Assembly: GCF_042678305.1 (NCBI RefSeq)
Contig: NZ_JBHUDT010000002.1
From: Gelatiniphilus marinus
GTDB lineage: Bacteria; Bacteroidota; Bacteroidia; Flavobacteriales; Flavobacteriaceae
Strand: one strand, 5' to 3'
DNA: 64,000 bases
Of the stretch, positions 36,060 to 44,790 are shown piece by piece. The notes beneath the pieces are model-generated. The model saw nothing but the letters and a program-made list of their open reading frames with translations, made no database searches and was not told where the DNA came from. Position numbers and translations under genes: made by a program. Every line of letters starts with the position of its first letter. Positions within the stretch are counted from its first letter, which is position 1.

Positions 36060-36064
36060 AATAT

Positions 36065-36364
36065 TTAGTTTTTAGCACATTCAATTTTCCAGGTTGGGAA
36101 TATTACCGATTCGGTTTTATCAACCCATTTATAGCCTAATTTGCTAATGTGGTAAAAGGTCAGTCGGTAAAAACCATCTGTTCCGTTTGGCGCTTTTTGT
36201 GCTTTGTAATGTACTATTTTATCATTTATTTTAGGCCTTCCCAAACGGGAAATTTGAAAAAAGGTTTTTTTTGAGGGATACAGGTGCATATACCAGCGGC
36301 CGCTAGCTGCAATAAACTGCCTATTGCTACCAGAGTGCGAACCATCTGGTTTAAGCGTTTCAGT
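36065..36364 (-). pseudogene. 5'-truncated gene fragment
   Basis: The open frame can be read from a stop at 36365 and encodes ETLKPDGSHSGSNRQFIAAS, then GRWYMHLYPSKKTFFQISR and ends ESVIFPTWKIECAKN. The text is protein-like across the ATG at 36289, so that Met is likely internal and the real N-terminus is missing. Upstream lies a REP palindrome (36403-36420) rather than a start codon or signal peptide. Roughly 98 codons remain. It directly precedes the 32-residue membrane peptide. I do not recognise the family; a truncated secreted protein, or a frameshifted gene, is possible. Confidence 0.5.
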
Positions 36365-36402
36365 TTAACCTTAGCTCATAAAACCGAAATTTGTTATTTA
36401 GA

Positions 36403-36472
36403 TTCCCGATTTTTCGGGAATGACTTTAATCGCTTCGTAACAAAGGAAACCCCGAGGCACAATCTTGAGGAA
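36403..36472. repeat. REP-like palindrome and adjacent repeat arm
   Basis: ttcccgatttttcgggaa is a short perfect-arm hairpin, followed by tgacttt; about 30 bases on, 'ggaaaccccgaggcacaat' with 'cttgaggaatttttatt' resembles, in reverse complement, the segment at about 62.80-62.83 kb ('aatcctcgaggctctgtctt', 'ggggtttcc'). Two copies within the window support a dispersed repeat. Confidence 0.55.
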
Positions 36473-36478
36473 TTTTTA

Positions 36479-37246
36479 TTAATCTGTTTTCTTTCTTGAA
36501 ACTTGCACTTTAGGGTTAAAGGTTTTCTTCGAGTCGCTTATAAGGCTTTGCAATTCGTTAAACTCGTCTTGTGTTAACTCTCTATATTTGCCAACTGGCA
36601 AATCGAGTTTAATATTCATAATCCTGATACGTTTAAGGGTTTGTACTTGGTAAGTTAGATACTCGCACATGCGGCGAATTTGCCTATTTAAACCTTGGGT
36701 TAAAATAATGCTAAAGGTATGCGAGTTTATTTTTTTTACCACACATTTGTTGGTTGTTTTACCTAAATCTTCAAGATAAATACCACCAGACATTCTATTA
36801 ATAAAGGTTTGCGATATGGGTTTATCAACTGTTACAATATATTCTTTGTCGTGGTTGTTACTGGCCCTAAGAATTTTGTTTACAATATCGCCATCGTCTG
36901 TTAAAAGTATTAAGCCTTCGCTGGGTTTGTCTAGTCTGCCAATAGGGAAAATGCGTTTTGGGTAGTTAATAAAATCAATAATATTATCTTTTTCAACACG
37001 CGTATCGGTAGTGCACACAATGCCAACGGGTTTGTTAAAAGCTAAATAAACAAAGTTTTTTTGGTTGTTTTTTATTGCTTTGCCATCAACATGTACTACA
37101 TCGTTGGGTGCAATTTTTGTTCCTTTTTCTGGTACTTGGCCATTAATGGTAACTCTGCCAGCTTCAATAAGTTTGTCTGCTTCTCTGCGCGAGCAATATC
37201 CAGCTTCGCTTAAAAATTTGTTTATACGTTTTAATGCTTCGCTCAT
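36479..37246 (-). CDS. rluF: 23S rRNA pseudouridine synthase RluF
   Basis: A 255-residue cytosolic pseudouridine synthase of the RsuA/RluB/E/F group. The N-terminal S4 RNA-binding domain is clear (INKFLSEAGYCSRREADKLI, residues 8-27). The catalytic motif GRLDKPSEGLILLT near 98-111 contains the essential Asp. Later LNRQIRRMCEYLTYQV near 201 matches the RluF-type ending, and the Lys/Arg tail is short. In E. coli RluF modifies U2604 of 23S rRNA. It is followed on the same strand by a truncated fragment and preceded by an alpha/beta hydrolase gene 19 bases upstream, possibly one transcript. Confidence 0.9.
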   Translation of the reverse strand: MSEALKRINKFLSEAGYCSRREADKLIEAGRVTINGQVPEKGTKIAPNDVVHVDGKAIKNNQKNFVYLAFNKPVGIVCTTDTRVEKDNIIDFINYPKRIFPIGRLDKPSEGLILLTDDGDIVNKILRASNNHDKEYIVTVDKPISQTFINRMSGGIYLEDLGKTTNKCVVKKINSHTFSIILTQGLNRQIRRMCEYLTYQVQTLKRIRIMNIKLDLPVGKYRELTQDEFNELQSLISDSKKTFNPKVQVSRKKTD

Positions 37247-37265
37247 GGTGTAAAAGTAAGATTAT

Positions 37266-38105
37266 CTACTGTTTTAAAAATGTAAGTATGTGCTGGTGTA
37301 CCTCGTCGCTGTTTAGTGCATGTCCGTAACCAACGGTTGGCACCAACTTACTGTTTTTTAGGTTTTCATGGATGGCTTTTGAGTCGTTAAAAGGAATGAT
37401 ACGGTCTTTTTTATCGTGAATTATCAAACCTTCAACTTGTATGGAAACACTATGTTTTGCTGACGAAAATGATTCTGGAGGAGCGCCAAAGCGTTTAATA
37501 ACCAAATCTTCAAGCGCATTGATTACTTTAGAATTGTAGTTTAATAGATTGGTGTAGTTTTTAAAAATATCCTTAAATTCATTAGGAGCCCCAAGCAATA
37601 TCATTTTCTTTAAACTTGCCAATTGGTATTTTTTTTGAAAAAAGATCGAAGCCATACCACCTACCGAGTGCCCTATAATTATTTCTGGTTGAAATTTTTT
37701 AGAGACCTCGTTTATAAACTCAGCATACAAAATGGCGTTAAAGGTGTCGCCTCCAGAGTTTCCGTGAGCTGGCGCATCTAAAGCAACAATGTTGTAGTGG
37801 TGTTTTTGTAACACCGATATAAGGTTTTTCCATCTAGCCGAATTGCTTTCCCAACCATGAGCCAGTAAAATGGTTTTTCCTTTAGCGGCCCATTGGTAGG
37901 TTGTTATTTTTAAGCCATCATGCTGCAATTCTAAAGTTTTGGCAGATTTTAAAAACGCCCTTTGGTTTGGGGTTAGCTTACCTTTTCTTGGTGTTGCAAA
38001 AAGTGCCATGGCCTTGTTTGCAGCATAGCTTTTTGAGACGTGGCTGCTTGTGTTTATTAGCTTGCCAACTATTTTTGGTAGGGCTTTTTCAATTTTCTTT
38101 TTCAT
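37266..38105 (-). CDS. alpha/beta hydrolase
   Basis: A 279-residue serine hydrolase. Motifs: LLAHGWESNSARW near residue 80 (oxyanion region), DAPAHGNSGGDTF near 110, IIGHSVGGMASIFF near 142 with the nucleophilic Ser in GHSVGG, IHDKKDRIIPF near 232 with the acid, and GYGHALNSDEVHQHI near 259 with the catalytic His. Residues 1-50 are basic and lack a signal peptide, so it is presumably cytosolic. Substrate (lipid, ester or acyl) is unknown. It lies 19 bases upstream of rluF. Confidence 0.88.
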   Translation of the reverse strand: MKKKIEKALPKIVGKLINTSSHVSKSYAANKAMALFATPRKGKLTPNQRAFLKSAKTLELQHDGLKITTYQWAAKGKTILLAHGWESNSARWKNLISVLQKHHYNIVALDAPAHGNSGGDTFNAILYAEFINEVSKKFQPEIIIGHSVGGMASIFFQKKYQLASLKKMILLGAPNEFKDIFKNYTNLLNYNSKVINALEDLVIKRFGAPPESFSSAKHSVSIQVEGLIIHDKKDRIIPFNDSKAIHENLKNSKLVPTVGYGHALNSDEVHQHILTFLKQ

Positions 38106-38254
38106 GTTTTGCGTCTCTATTTTATAGATTAGCTTTTTTTAAACCACCGTTTACCCTTAAACAATAAATGGCTTTATGTGCTTTGTTTATTTACAATAGG
38201 CGTTGGTTGTTTTTACAAGACCCCGTTTATATTTTAAGCTTAAAAAGTGATTTT

Positions 38255-38287
38255 AAAAACCAAACTATTCGGGTTTGGTTTTTTTAA
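38255..38287 (-). terminator. terminator of the YitT gene
   Basis: On the minus strand AAAACCAAACCC and GTTTGGTTTTT make an 11-base stem around gaata, followed by T-rich sequence. It begins a few bases after the YitT stop codon. Confidence 0.8.
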
Positions 38288-38289
38288 TA

Positions 38290-39261
38290 TTATTTCATTG
38301 GTTTCTTCTTAATCATCCCACCTTTTAAATCTTTAACAACGCCCATTATAACAAAGGCTTGTTCGTCTATTTTATCGATTTCGGTTTGTAATTTAGCCAA
38401 TTCCAATCGGGTTACTATGGTGTAAATAATGTCTTTATCGTAACTTTCTCCATTATTGCCAAAGCCGCCTTTTCCGGCATAAATGGTACAGGCACGCCCT
38501 AGTTTTTTTGTAAGCATGAGCCTTAATTCTTCATGTTTATTGGAAATTATGGTTACGCCCACATATTCTTCAACACCATCTACAACAAAATCTACCGTTC
38601 TGGCTGCAGCTAAATAGGTTAAAATGGCGTAAAGTGCGGTTTCTAAAGATAAAAAATATGCACCAAAAGAAAATATTACGATGTTAATTAAAAATAGCAC
38701 ATCGCCAATGGTAAGTGATAATTTTCTTCCTAAATAAATTGCTAAAACCTCGGTACCGTCAATAACACTGCCGCCTCGCATAGACATGCCTATGCCCAAG
38801 CCTAAAAAGAAACCGCCAAAAACAGCAATAAGTAATTTGTCTTCTGTTATAATAGGATACTCTACAAAATGTGCAACAAGAGCCAGAAGCGTAATAGCGG
38901 CCACACTTTTTAAAGCAAATTTAAGGCCTATGGTTTTGGAGGCAAGAAACAGAAAGGGGAGGTTTACCACAACTAATAATATGCCAAAATTTATTGTGGT
39001 TATGTGTTCTAAAAGTAGCGACATACCCGTGGCTCCGCCATCTATAAACTTGTTTGGCAGCAAAAAGCCTTTTAGCCCAAACCCTGCGGAAAACACGCCA
39101 ATTATTATAAAAATGTATTCTTTTATGGCATGCGATAATTCTACCCGCAATTCTTTAACCGTTGGTGCTATATCGCTGTTGTTTGCTGTTTTGGTTTTGT
39201 GTTTACCCTCAAGTCTTTTGCGAGCAATGTTTACTAAAAGCTTTGAGATGAAAGGGTTCAT
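38290..39261 (-). CDS. YitT-family membrane protein (DUF2179)
   Basis: A 323-residue membrane protein: five to six hydrophobic helices from about residue 50 to 215 (YIFIIIGVFSAGFGLKGF, GILLVVVNLPFLFLA, GGFFLGLGIGMSMRGG) and a C-terminal cytosolic DUF2179 domain (VGVTIISNKHEELRLMLTKK, KDIIYTIVTRLELAKLQTEI). The family is widespread in bacteria and its transport function is still unsettled. The N-terminal 45 residues are basic and soluble. Single gene between terminators or gaps, on the same strand as the hypothetical lipoprotein upstream. Confidence 0.92.
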   Translation of the reverse strand: MNPFISKLLVNIARKRLEGKHKTKTANNSDIAPTVKELRVELSHAIKEYIFIIIGVFSAGFGLKGFLLPNKFIDGGATGMSLLLEHITTINFGILLVVVNLPFLFLASKTIGLKFALKSVAAITLLALVAHFVEYPIITEDKLLIAVFGGFFLGLGIGMSMRGGSVIDGTEVLAIYLGRKLSLTIGDVLFLINIVIFSFGAYFLSLETALYAILTYLAAARTVDFVVDGVEEYVGVTIISNKHEELRLMLTKKLGRACTIYAGKGGFGNNGESYDKDIIYTIVTRLELAKLQTEIDKIDEQAFVIMGVVKDLKGGMIKKKPMK

Positions 39262-39331
39262 GTTTTTTTAGGATTTTAATTTTTTTATTTTGCCCGTTGG
39301 CAATTGAAACCATTGGCTCGCTCTGTTGAAT

Positions 39332-39892
39332 TTATATTTTGCTCCAATTTAAGAAAAAATACTTCACTTTGGCATGATCTGGAATATGGGTTGCTTCAAT
39401 GTTTAAATCCATATCGAAACGCAGGTTTGCAGGCAGCTCTTTTTTATCTATGGTAAAGGCAGCGTTTATGTCGTTTACAGAAACCACGATGGCATTTATT
39501 AAATTATCGATTCTGGTAATTTTATAATTGTTGGCAATGTCTTTAAAGGTGCTTAGCGTGGTTATGTTTTTATCGGTTTTATATCGGGCATCGAAAATTT
39601 GAACACTTTCGATAACCGAGGTTGAATCTAGAGCTCGTTTTGGTGTTAATGACAAAAGTTTTTTGCCACCTTTTTCAAAAATTTTTATGTCGTTCACATT
39701 ACCTGTAAATTCATCGCCACTAATAAATTTTACAATAGAATCCTTACTGAAAACTTGTTCTAGATCTTTAACTTGGGTAGAGTCTGTTAATAATCCAATG
39801 TGATGTTTGCCAATTTGAAATGGGTCTTGCTCCTTTTTGCAACTGGTTAAAAACAAGGTTAAGATAATGAGGCTAAAAATGGGTTTGTTCAT
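39332..39892 (-). CDS. hypothetical lipoprotein
   Basis: A 186-residue lipoprotein with lipobox LFLTSC (Cys 18) and the KKEQDPFQIGKHHIG start. The rest reads as a small beta-rich domain with alternating hydrophobics (KLLSLTPKRALDSTSVIES, FTIDKKELPANLRFDMDLN). I do not recognise a family beyond Bacteroidota hypothetical proteins. It lies between a HerA-like ATPase gene, 68 bases upstream on the same strand, and the YitT gene. Trinucleotide-like 'ttgttattgttattg' sequence separates it from the ATPase gene. No function proposed. Confidence 0.78.
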   Translation of the reverse strand: MNKPIFSLIILTLFLTSCKKEQDPFQIGKHHIGLLTDSTQVKDLEQVFSKDSIVKFISGDEFTGNVNDIKIFEKGGKKLLSLTPKRALDSTSVIESVQIFDARYKTDKNITTLSTFKDIANNYKITRIDNLINAIVVSVNDINAAFTIDKKELPANLRFDMDLNIEATHIPDHAKVKYFFLNWSKI

Positions 39893-39960
39893 TTGTTTAT
39901 TTTGATTTGTTTGTTATTGTTATTGTTATTGATGAAGATGACGATATGCTAACCGTTAGG

Positions 39961-41502
39961 TTATTTTTTAAGGACCTTGGTTAAAATACCAAAAACACTT
40001 CTTATAAAAGTAGCGCTTGTAAGTACTTTAACTACGGGATTCATTCGAGTGCTTTTTCGTCTTGTTGATGAGGCACGTTGTTTAGATTCTGCTTTTTTAA
40101 GTGCTTCTTTTTCTTGTCTCGCTTTTTCTTTGGCTTCTTCGGCTTCGGCTTGTTTTATTTTTTCGTTAAGCATTTCGTAAGCACTTTCTCTATCAATGGT
40201 TTTATTGTATTTTTTTACCAATTTAGATTCAGATAGCAAATGGCTCAATTCGCTATTGGTTAACACATCCATTCTGCTCATGGGTGCGCGCATCATGGTA
40301 GCGGCAAGTGGTGTTGGGCGTCCTTTTTCGTCTAAAGCCGAGACCAGAGCTTCGCCAATACCTAATGATGTTAGGACTTCTGTAGTATCGTAATACTCCG
40401 AATCCGGGTAGTTTTGAGCGGTTAGTTTAATGGCTTTTCTGTCTTTTGCCGTAAAGGCCCTTAAAGCATGCTGCACTTTTAAACCTAACTGACTTAAAAC
40501 AGCTTCGGGAACATCGGTTGGGTTTTGGGTTACAAAATACAGCCCGACACCTTTACTGCGAATGAGTTTTACAATGCTTTCAATTTGATTTAAAAGTGCT
40601 TTTGAAGCTTCGTTGAATATTAAATGCGCCTCGTCAATAAACATAATAAGTTCTGGCCTGTCGATATCGCCTTGTTCTGGGAAGGTTGAATAAATCTCTG
40701 CCAATAAACTCAGCATGAACGTTGAAAATAGCTTAGGTCTGTCCTGTATATCGGTAAGTCTGATGATGTTAATGTAGCCTCTACCGTCATCATCAACTCG
40801 TAATAGATCGTCAACTTCAAAAGAGGTTTCGCCAAAAAACAAATCGGCACCTTGTTGTTCCAGCTCTACAACCTTGCGTAAAATAGCACCTGTTGATGCT
40901 GTTGATATTCTGCCATAAGCTTCTGTAAATTCTTTTTTACCTTCGTTGGTGGCATATTGCAATATTTTTTTAAAATCCTTTAAATCGAGAATGGGGTATT
41001 TATTATCGTCGCAATACTGAAAAATAACAGCCACCACACCAGATTGGGTTTCAGATAAATCTAAAATTCTCGAGAGTAACACAGGACCAAATTCACTTAC
41101 GGTTGCCCTTAGGCGAACGCCATCTTGTTCAGAAAGGGTTAATATTTCAACGGGAAATGATTTGGCTTCAAACGGCAACCCGATTTTTTCGTGGCGTTCA
41201 TCAATTTTAGGATGTCCAGGACTTGGTTGTGCCAATCCGCTTAAATCGCCTTTAATGTCCATAAGCAAAACGGGGATGCCCTTATCACTTAAATTTTCGG
41301 CTAAAACCTGTAGCGATTTTGTTTTGCCCGTACCCGTAGCTCCAGCAATTAATCCATGGCGGTTCATGGTTTTTAAAGGAATTTTTACATGTGCACCTGT
41401 AACGGTTTCGCCATTTAACATGGCAGCTCCAATAGGAATGAAATCGCCTTTAGTGGTGTTGCCTTCGGTTATGTATTTAAAAAAAGTATCCTTGTTACTC
41501 AT
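39961..41502 (-). CDS. HerA-like ATPase, DUF853 family
   Basis: A 513-residue cytosolic P-loop ATPase of the DUF853/YjgR group related to HerA/FtsK. Walker A is GATGTGKTKS near residue 53, Walker B LIMFIDEAHLIFNEA near 281-295, and a sensor-like region is GLYFVTQNPTDVPEAVL near 317. Residues 440-480 form a charged coiled coil (AEAEEAKEKARQEKEALKK), and the tail is basic and hydrophobic (VFGILTKVLKK). Family members are suspected DNA translocases or regulators, but their role is unknown. Separated from neighbours by 70-base gaps, it appears monocistronic or first of a loose group. Confidence 0.93.
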   Translation of the reverse strand: MSNKDTFFKYITEGNTTKGDFIPIGAAMLNGETVTGAHVKIPLKTMNRHGLIAGATGTGKTKSLQVLAENLSDKGIPVLLMDIKGDLSGLAQPSPGHPKIDERHEKIGLPFEAKSFPVEILTLSEQDGVRLRATVSEFGPVLLSRILDLSETQSGVVAVIFQYCDDNKYPILDLKDFKKILQYATNEGKKEFTEAYGRISTASTGAILRKVVELEQQGADLFFGETSFEVDDLLRVDDDGRGYINIIRLTDIQDRPKLFSTFMLSLLAEIYSTFPEQGDIDRPELIMFIDEAHLIFNEASKALLNQIESIVKLIRSKGVGLYFVTQNPTDVPEAVLSQLGLKVQHALRAFTAKDRKAIKLTAQNYPDSEYYDTTEVLTSLGIGEALVSALDEKGRPTPLAATMMRAPMSRMDVLTNSELSHLLSESKLVKKYNKTIDRESAYEMLNEKIKQAEAEEAKEKARQEKEALKKAESKQRASSTRRKSTRMNPVVKVLTSATFIRSVFGILTKVLKK

Positions 41503-41574
41503 GCTTTAAAAATTTGCATAAAAGTACAGGAAAAATGAAGAAGAAAAAAATAGGGTATTATGTAAAAAACCGAG

Positions 41575-42303
41575 TTATTTTATCTTTTCAATATAAATAT
41601 TTGAGGTGCCAACACTCCTTAAACGTGCAGGAGCAGAATTGCCGCCTCTAATGGTTTGTACACTAATGGTTTGTCCAGCAGTTATGTTGAAAACTTCGGT
41701 GATATGTAGCGATGCTTCTGTGTTTCCGGTACTATGGTGTCTTACATAGCCTGTATTGGCAATGGCACCGGTTGGTGTACCGTTAATGGCTATTTGGGCC
41801 TCAACCGAAACTCGCGTATCATTATTTCCACCTATTGTTGGAACTCTATAAGCAATATTTGCTGTAATTCTATAACGCCCTGTGGTATTTATAGTTAGGG
41901 TGTTTCCTGCAACGCTGTATAAACTTGGGTCATCATTCCAATCTAACGCACCAAAAATTTGGATGTTGGTATAAGCTGCAGAGTTTATGTTTGCAGTTGT
42001 ATTGGTGTTGCTATATTTTACAGAAGCATTATGTGAAATCTTGTTCCATTCAGGAAGAAGTGGTGTGCCAAAATTAAACTGAAACTCATTCAAATCAGTG
42101 TTATATACCACTAGTCCATTTGCAGGATTGGTTATTGCATTAATTTGAACGGTTGTAAGTCTGGGGATAAGAACGCCTTTGTCCGTAGATTCAACATCAA
42201 GAATGGATGATGTGTCTGGGTTTGTCGTGCCAATACCAACCTGTGCCGTACTGTAGTAATAACTGCCGCATAACAGCAACATTAAAAAAACTGATTTTTT
42301 CAT
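41575..42303 (-). CDS. modular surface protein, C1q-like C-terminus
   Basis: A 242-residue exported protein with a signal peptide (MKKSVFLMLLLCGSYYYSTAQ is cleaved after residue 20, near STAQ). Residues 20-80 are an N-terminal module (VGIGTTNPDTSSILDVEST, GVLIPRLTTVQ) shared almost word for word with the adjacent upstream protein. The C-terminal 130 residues look like a C1q/TNF-type beta-sandwich (GRYRITANIAYRV, EASLHITEVFNITAG, VGTSNIYIEKIK). The pattern suggests a secreted or surface attachment protein with interchangeable heads. No T9SS sorting motif is apparent. Fold assignment is by eye. Confidence 0.72.
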   Translation of the reverse strand: MKKSVFLMLLLCGSYYYSTAQVGIGTTNPDTSSILDVESTDKGVLIPRLTTVQINAITNPANGLVVYNTDLNEFQFNFGTPLLPEWNKISHNASVKYSNTNTTANINSAAYTNIQIFGALDWNDDPSLYSVAGNTLTINTTGRYRITANIAYRVPTIGGNNDTRVSVEAQIAINGTPTGAIANTGYVRHHSTGNTEASLHITEVFNITAGQTISVQTIRGGNSAPARLRSVGTSNIYIEKIK

Positions 42304-42352
42304 TTTGATAGAGAGATTGAGAGAGAGTTATTTTTTGTTATAATAGCTCATT

Positions 42353-43126
42353 TTATCTGTACGCTTGGTAAATTACAACTATGTTTTCTGTTCGGTGGCT
42401 AACGTTTATGGTAAAACCATCACTGTTAAAACTAGTTACCGATGCCGCAGTTAGTCCTAAATTGTCGCCATTTTGGTTGGAATATCTAATGCCAATAGCT
42501 TGCGAACTTGATGCGTATCTTGAAATATCGTTAATAGAATTGCCGCTACCACCAATATATATAACCTGTTGGTCAATGCTACCGTAATTAGTGGCGTAAC
42601 CTTGCATAGAACCAAAAGCGTTTTGTAAAGAGCGGTCATTGTTGCCAACACCGTTGTCGGCATTAATATTATAGCTTTCTACATTGGCATGGGCAGAGAA
42701 TTTTATTGCTGTTGGCCTAAAAGGCAGACCTGTAATGGTTTGGTGCCCCGTACTGGATATTATAAATTTGCCAATATAGGTTGTAGGCCCTAAATAAGCC
42801 CCGGCATCTGTTCCAGGGTTAATTATATTGTCTGCATCAGCACTAACAGAATTAGAGATTAGCGGAACCCAATTTGGTGCATGCGTTGTGCCAGAGTTGT
42901 ACTCGAACCGGTTTGTTGTAGAATTGTAAATAACCAGGCCATTTGCCGGTGTTGTAACGGCATTTCTTTGTACTGTTGTAAGCCTTGGTATTAGTACGCC
43001 TTTATCAGACGATTCAACATCGAGAATAGACGATGCATCAGGGGTTGTGGTACCTATGCCTACTTGTGCGGTACTGTAATAATAACTGCCACAAAGCAGC
43101 ATTATTGAAAACGCTATTTTTTTCAT
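42353..43126 (-). CDS. modular surface protein with a different head domain
   Basis: A 257-residue exported protein beginning with nearly the same signal peptide and module as its neighbour (LLCGSYYYSTAQVGIGTT, SILDVESSDKGVLIPRLTTV), but from residue ~80 it diverges completely. The C-terminal 170 residues are Ser/Asn-rich with a closing beta-strand pair (GFTINVSHRTENIVVIYQA), reminiscent of phage tail-fibre or H-type lectin-like tips. It starts the two-gene unit, 49 bases upstream of the second copy, so the pair likely arose by tandem duplication with replacement of the head. Function is unknown, binding is inferred. Confidence 0.7.
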   Translation of the reverse strand: MKKIAFSIMLLCGSYYYSTAQVGIGTTTPDASSILDVESSDKGVLIPRLTTVQRNAVTTPANGLVIYNSTTNRFEYNSGTTHAPNWVPLISNSVSADADNIINPGTDAGAYLGPTTYIGKFIISSTGHQTITGLPFRPTAIKFSAHANVESYNINADNGVGNNDRSLQNAFGSMQGYATNYGSIDQQVIYIGGSGNSINDISRYASSSQAIGIRYSNQNGDNLGLTAASVTSFNSDGFTINVSHRTENIVVIYQAYR

Positions 43127-43231
43127 TCTTTAGAGAGATTGCGGTTAGCAATTTACTTGTAAGCTAGGGATTACAAATATATTGAAGTTTATTTGAATTT
43201 CAAAATATAAAATATAAATTCGAGGAATGTG

Positions 43232-43239
43232 TATATTTG
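43232..43239 (+). promoter_or_regulatory. -7 element of queE promoter
   Basis: TATATTTG matches TAnnTTTG and lies 19 bases before the queE start codon. The -33 side is AT-rich without a clean TTTG. Confidence 0.5.
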
Positions 43240-43258
43240 CTCGATGTTATAACTTGTT

Positions 43259-43888
43259 ATGGATAAAGAAACACAATTATTAGTCGATAAGGGCGAAATG
43301 CTACCTTTAATGGAAGAGTTTTACACCATTCAAGGCGAGGGTTACCACAAAGGCACCGCGGCATATTTTATTAGAATTGGGGGCTGCGATGTGGGCTGCC
43401 ATTGGTGCGATGTAAAAGAAAGTTGGAATGCCGATTTGCACCCACCAACCGAGACTAACAAGATTGTAGAAAATGCCAAAAAGTACAGCGATACTATAGT
43501 AATAACAGGTGGCGAACCCTTAACTTGGGATATGACGCTTTTAACCAATAAGCTTAAAGCTGAAGGCTTGCAAACACATATTGAAACCTCTGGTGCTTAT
43601 AAATTAACCGGCACTTGGGATTGGATTTGTTTATCGCCAAAAAAAATAAAATTGCCCACCAACGAAGTTTACGAAAAAGCGCACGAACTAAAAGTGATTG
43701 TTTATAATAAAGACGATTTTCGCTTTGCGGAAGAACAAGCAGCTAAAGTAAATAAAGACTGCATTTTATATTTACAGCCCGAGTGGAGCAAACGCGATAA
43801 AGTCGTGCCCCAAATTGTTGACTATGTAATGCAAAACCCGAAATGGAAAGTGTCTTTGCAAACGCACAAATATTTGAATATTCCATAA
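43259..43888 (+). CDS. queE: 7-carboxy-7-deazaguanine synthase QueE
   Basis: A 209-residue radical-SAM enzyme that converts 6-carboxy-tetrahydropterin to 7-carboxy-7-deazaguanine in queuosine biosynthesis. The cluster-binding cysteines are Cys43, Cys47 and Cys50 in IGGCDVGCHWCD (CX3CX2C). EEFYTIQGEGYHKGT near 19 is the substrate motif and VITGGEPLTWD near 81 binds SAM. Length is short but typical of QueE (about 205-245). It is monocistronic with its own promoter and a bidirectional terminator, and no other queuosine gene is nearby in this window. Confidence 0.95.
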   Translation: MDKETQLLVDKGEMLPLMEEFYTIQGEGYHKGTAAYFIRIGGCDVGCHWCDVKESWNADLHPPTETNKIVENAKKYSDTIVITGGEPLTWDMTLLTNKLKAEGLQTHIETSGAYKLTGTWDWICLSPKKIKLPTNEVYEKAHELKVIVYNKDDFRFAEEQAAKVNKDCILYLQPEWSKRDKVVPQIVDYVMQNPKWKVSLQTHKYLNIP

Positions 43889-43930
43889 TTTCAGTATTCA
43901 GTCTTTGGTTTTCGGTCCTAAGTAATCTAT

Positions 43931-43974
43931 AAAAAATGTTCCAACGGTATAAAACTATTGGAACATTTTATTTT
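43931..43974. terminator. bidirectional terminator between queE and the DUF2911 gene
   Basis: AAAATGTTCCAA and TTGGAACATTTT form a 12-bp perfect stem with a 13-base loop, with A- and T-rich flanks. The two flanking genes are convergent. Confidence 0.88.
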
Positions 43975-43993
43975 GTCTAACGTCTAGCGCGAC

Positions 43994-44539
43994 TTACTTA
44001 GTAAAAGGAACAGTTAGCCGTACAGTGCCCCAACCCAAATGCATGTTTACACCATTGTCTGCCTTATCAAAAGCAATTGAGAACGCTTCAATAGATTCTT
44101 CTGATGAATTTAAGGGAATCGACAAACGCGCTACATCATTAGCTTCGTTGTAAAAATAAGAACCCCAAACATTTACGTCTGAGCTTATTATCGCAGTACA
44201 TTCTTCTTCCCCCGGGATTAAATAAAATGTATAAGTACCCGCTTTTACAGGAGTATTTCCTAATTTCATGTCGGTATAAAGTGTTAATTCTGCAGCTTCA
44301 TTTGCACCCGTTCTCCAAACTTTTCCAATTGGTGCTAAAGTGGCTAAATCTCTACCTTTAAGTTGCGGTCTGCTATAAACAATCTTTATTAATTTGTTAG
44401 CGTTTTTATAATCCGTTGGAAATGCCGCAGCATCCATTGGGCTTTTATCTAATTTACTGAATTTTTGGGCATTTACACCTGTTGTTAAAAGCATAACAAA
44501 GGCAAAAGCAATGGTTGTGATAAGTGTTGATTTTTTCAT
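43994..44539 (-). CDS. DUF2911 exported protein
   Basis: A 181-residue exported protein. A signal peptide (residues 1-24, FVMLLTTGVNAQ) is followed by a DUF2911 domain: KIVYSRPQLKGRDL near 49, GKVWRTGANEAAELTLY near 67, TYTFYLIPGEEECTAII near 97 and HLGWGTVRLTVPF at the C-terminus. Family members occur widely in Bacteroidota as periplasmic proteins of unknown role. It is divergent from asnB across a 250-base AT-rich gap with no recognisable element. Confidence 0.9.
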   Translation of the reverse strand: MKKSTLITTIAFAFVMLLTTGVNAQKFSKLDKSPMDAAAFPTDYKNANKLIKIVYSRPQLKGRDLATLAPIGKVWRTGANEAAELTLYTDMKLGNTPVKAGTYTFYLIPGEEECTAIISSDVNVWGSYFYNEANDVARLSIPLNSSEESIEAFSIAFDKADNGVNMHLGWGTVRLTVPFTK

Positions 44540-44790
44540 AATGATTTTTGAGTTTTAAGAATAATTTAAAGATAATGAGATATTGTCTTAATATTTTTAT
44601 AAAAGTCGTTTCAGAATGTTAAAGTTTACAATCTTTAAGAATAGCTTTCTAAAATTTAACATTATAGTTTCATATTTATACTAATATTCAATAATTAGTT
44701 TTAAATTAAAGCTAATTATTCACTTTGTGTTTTTATAATAAAACTATAATAGCATTTTTGTATCGTTAATTAGAATAAAAGATAAAGATT

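Noticed and set aside
39900..39936. 'ttgttattgttattgttatt' tract between the lipoprotein and HerA-like genes
   Set aside because: A simple AT-rich microsatellite of a few units, with no effect on a coding frame.
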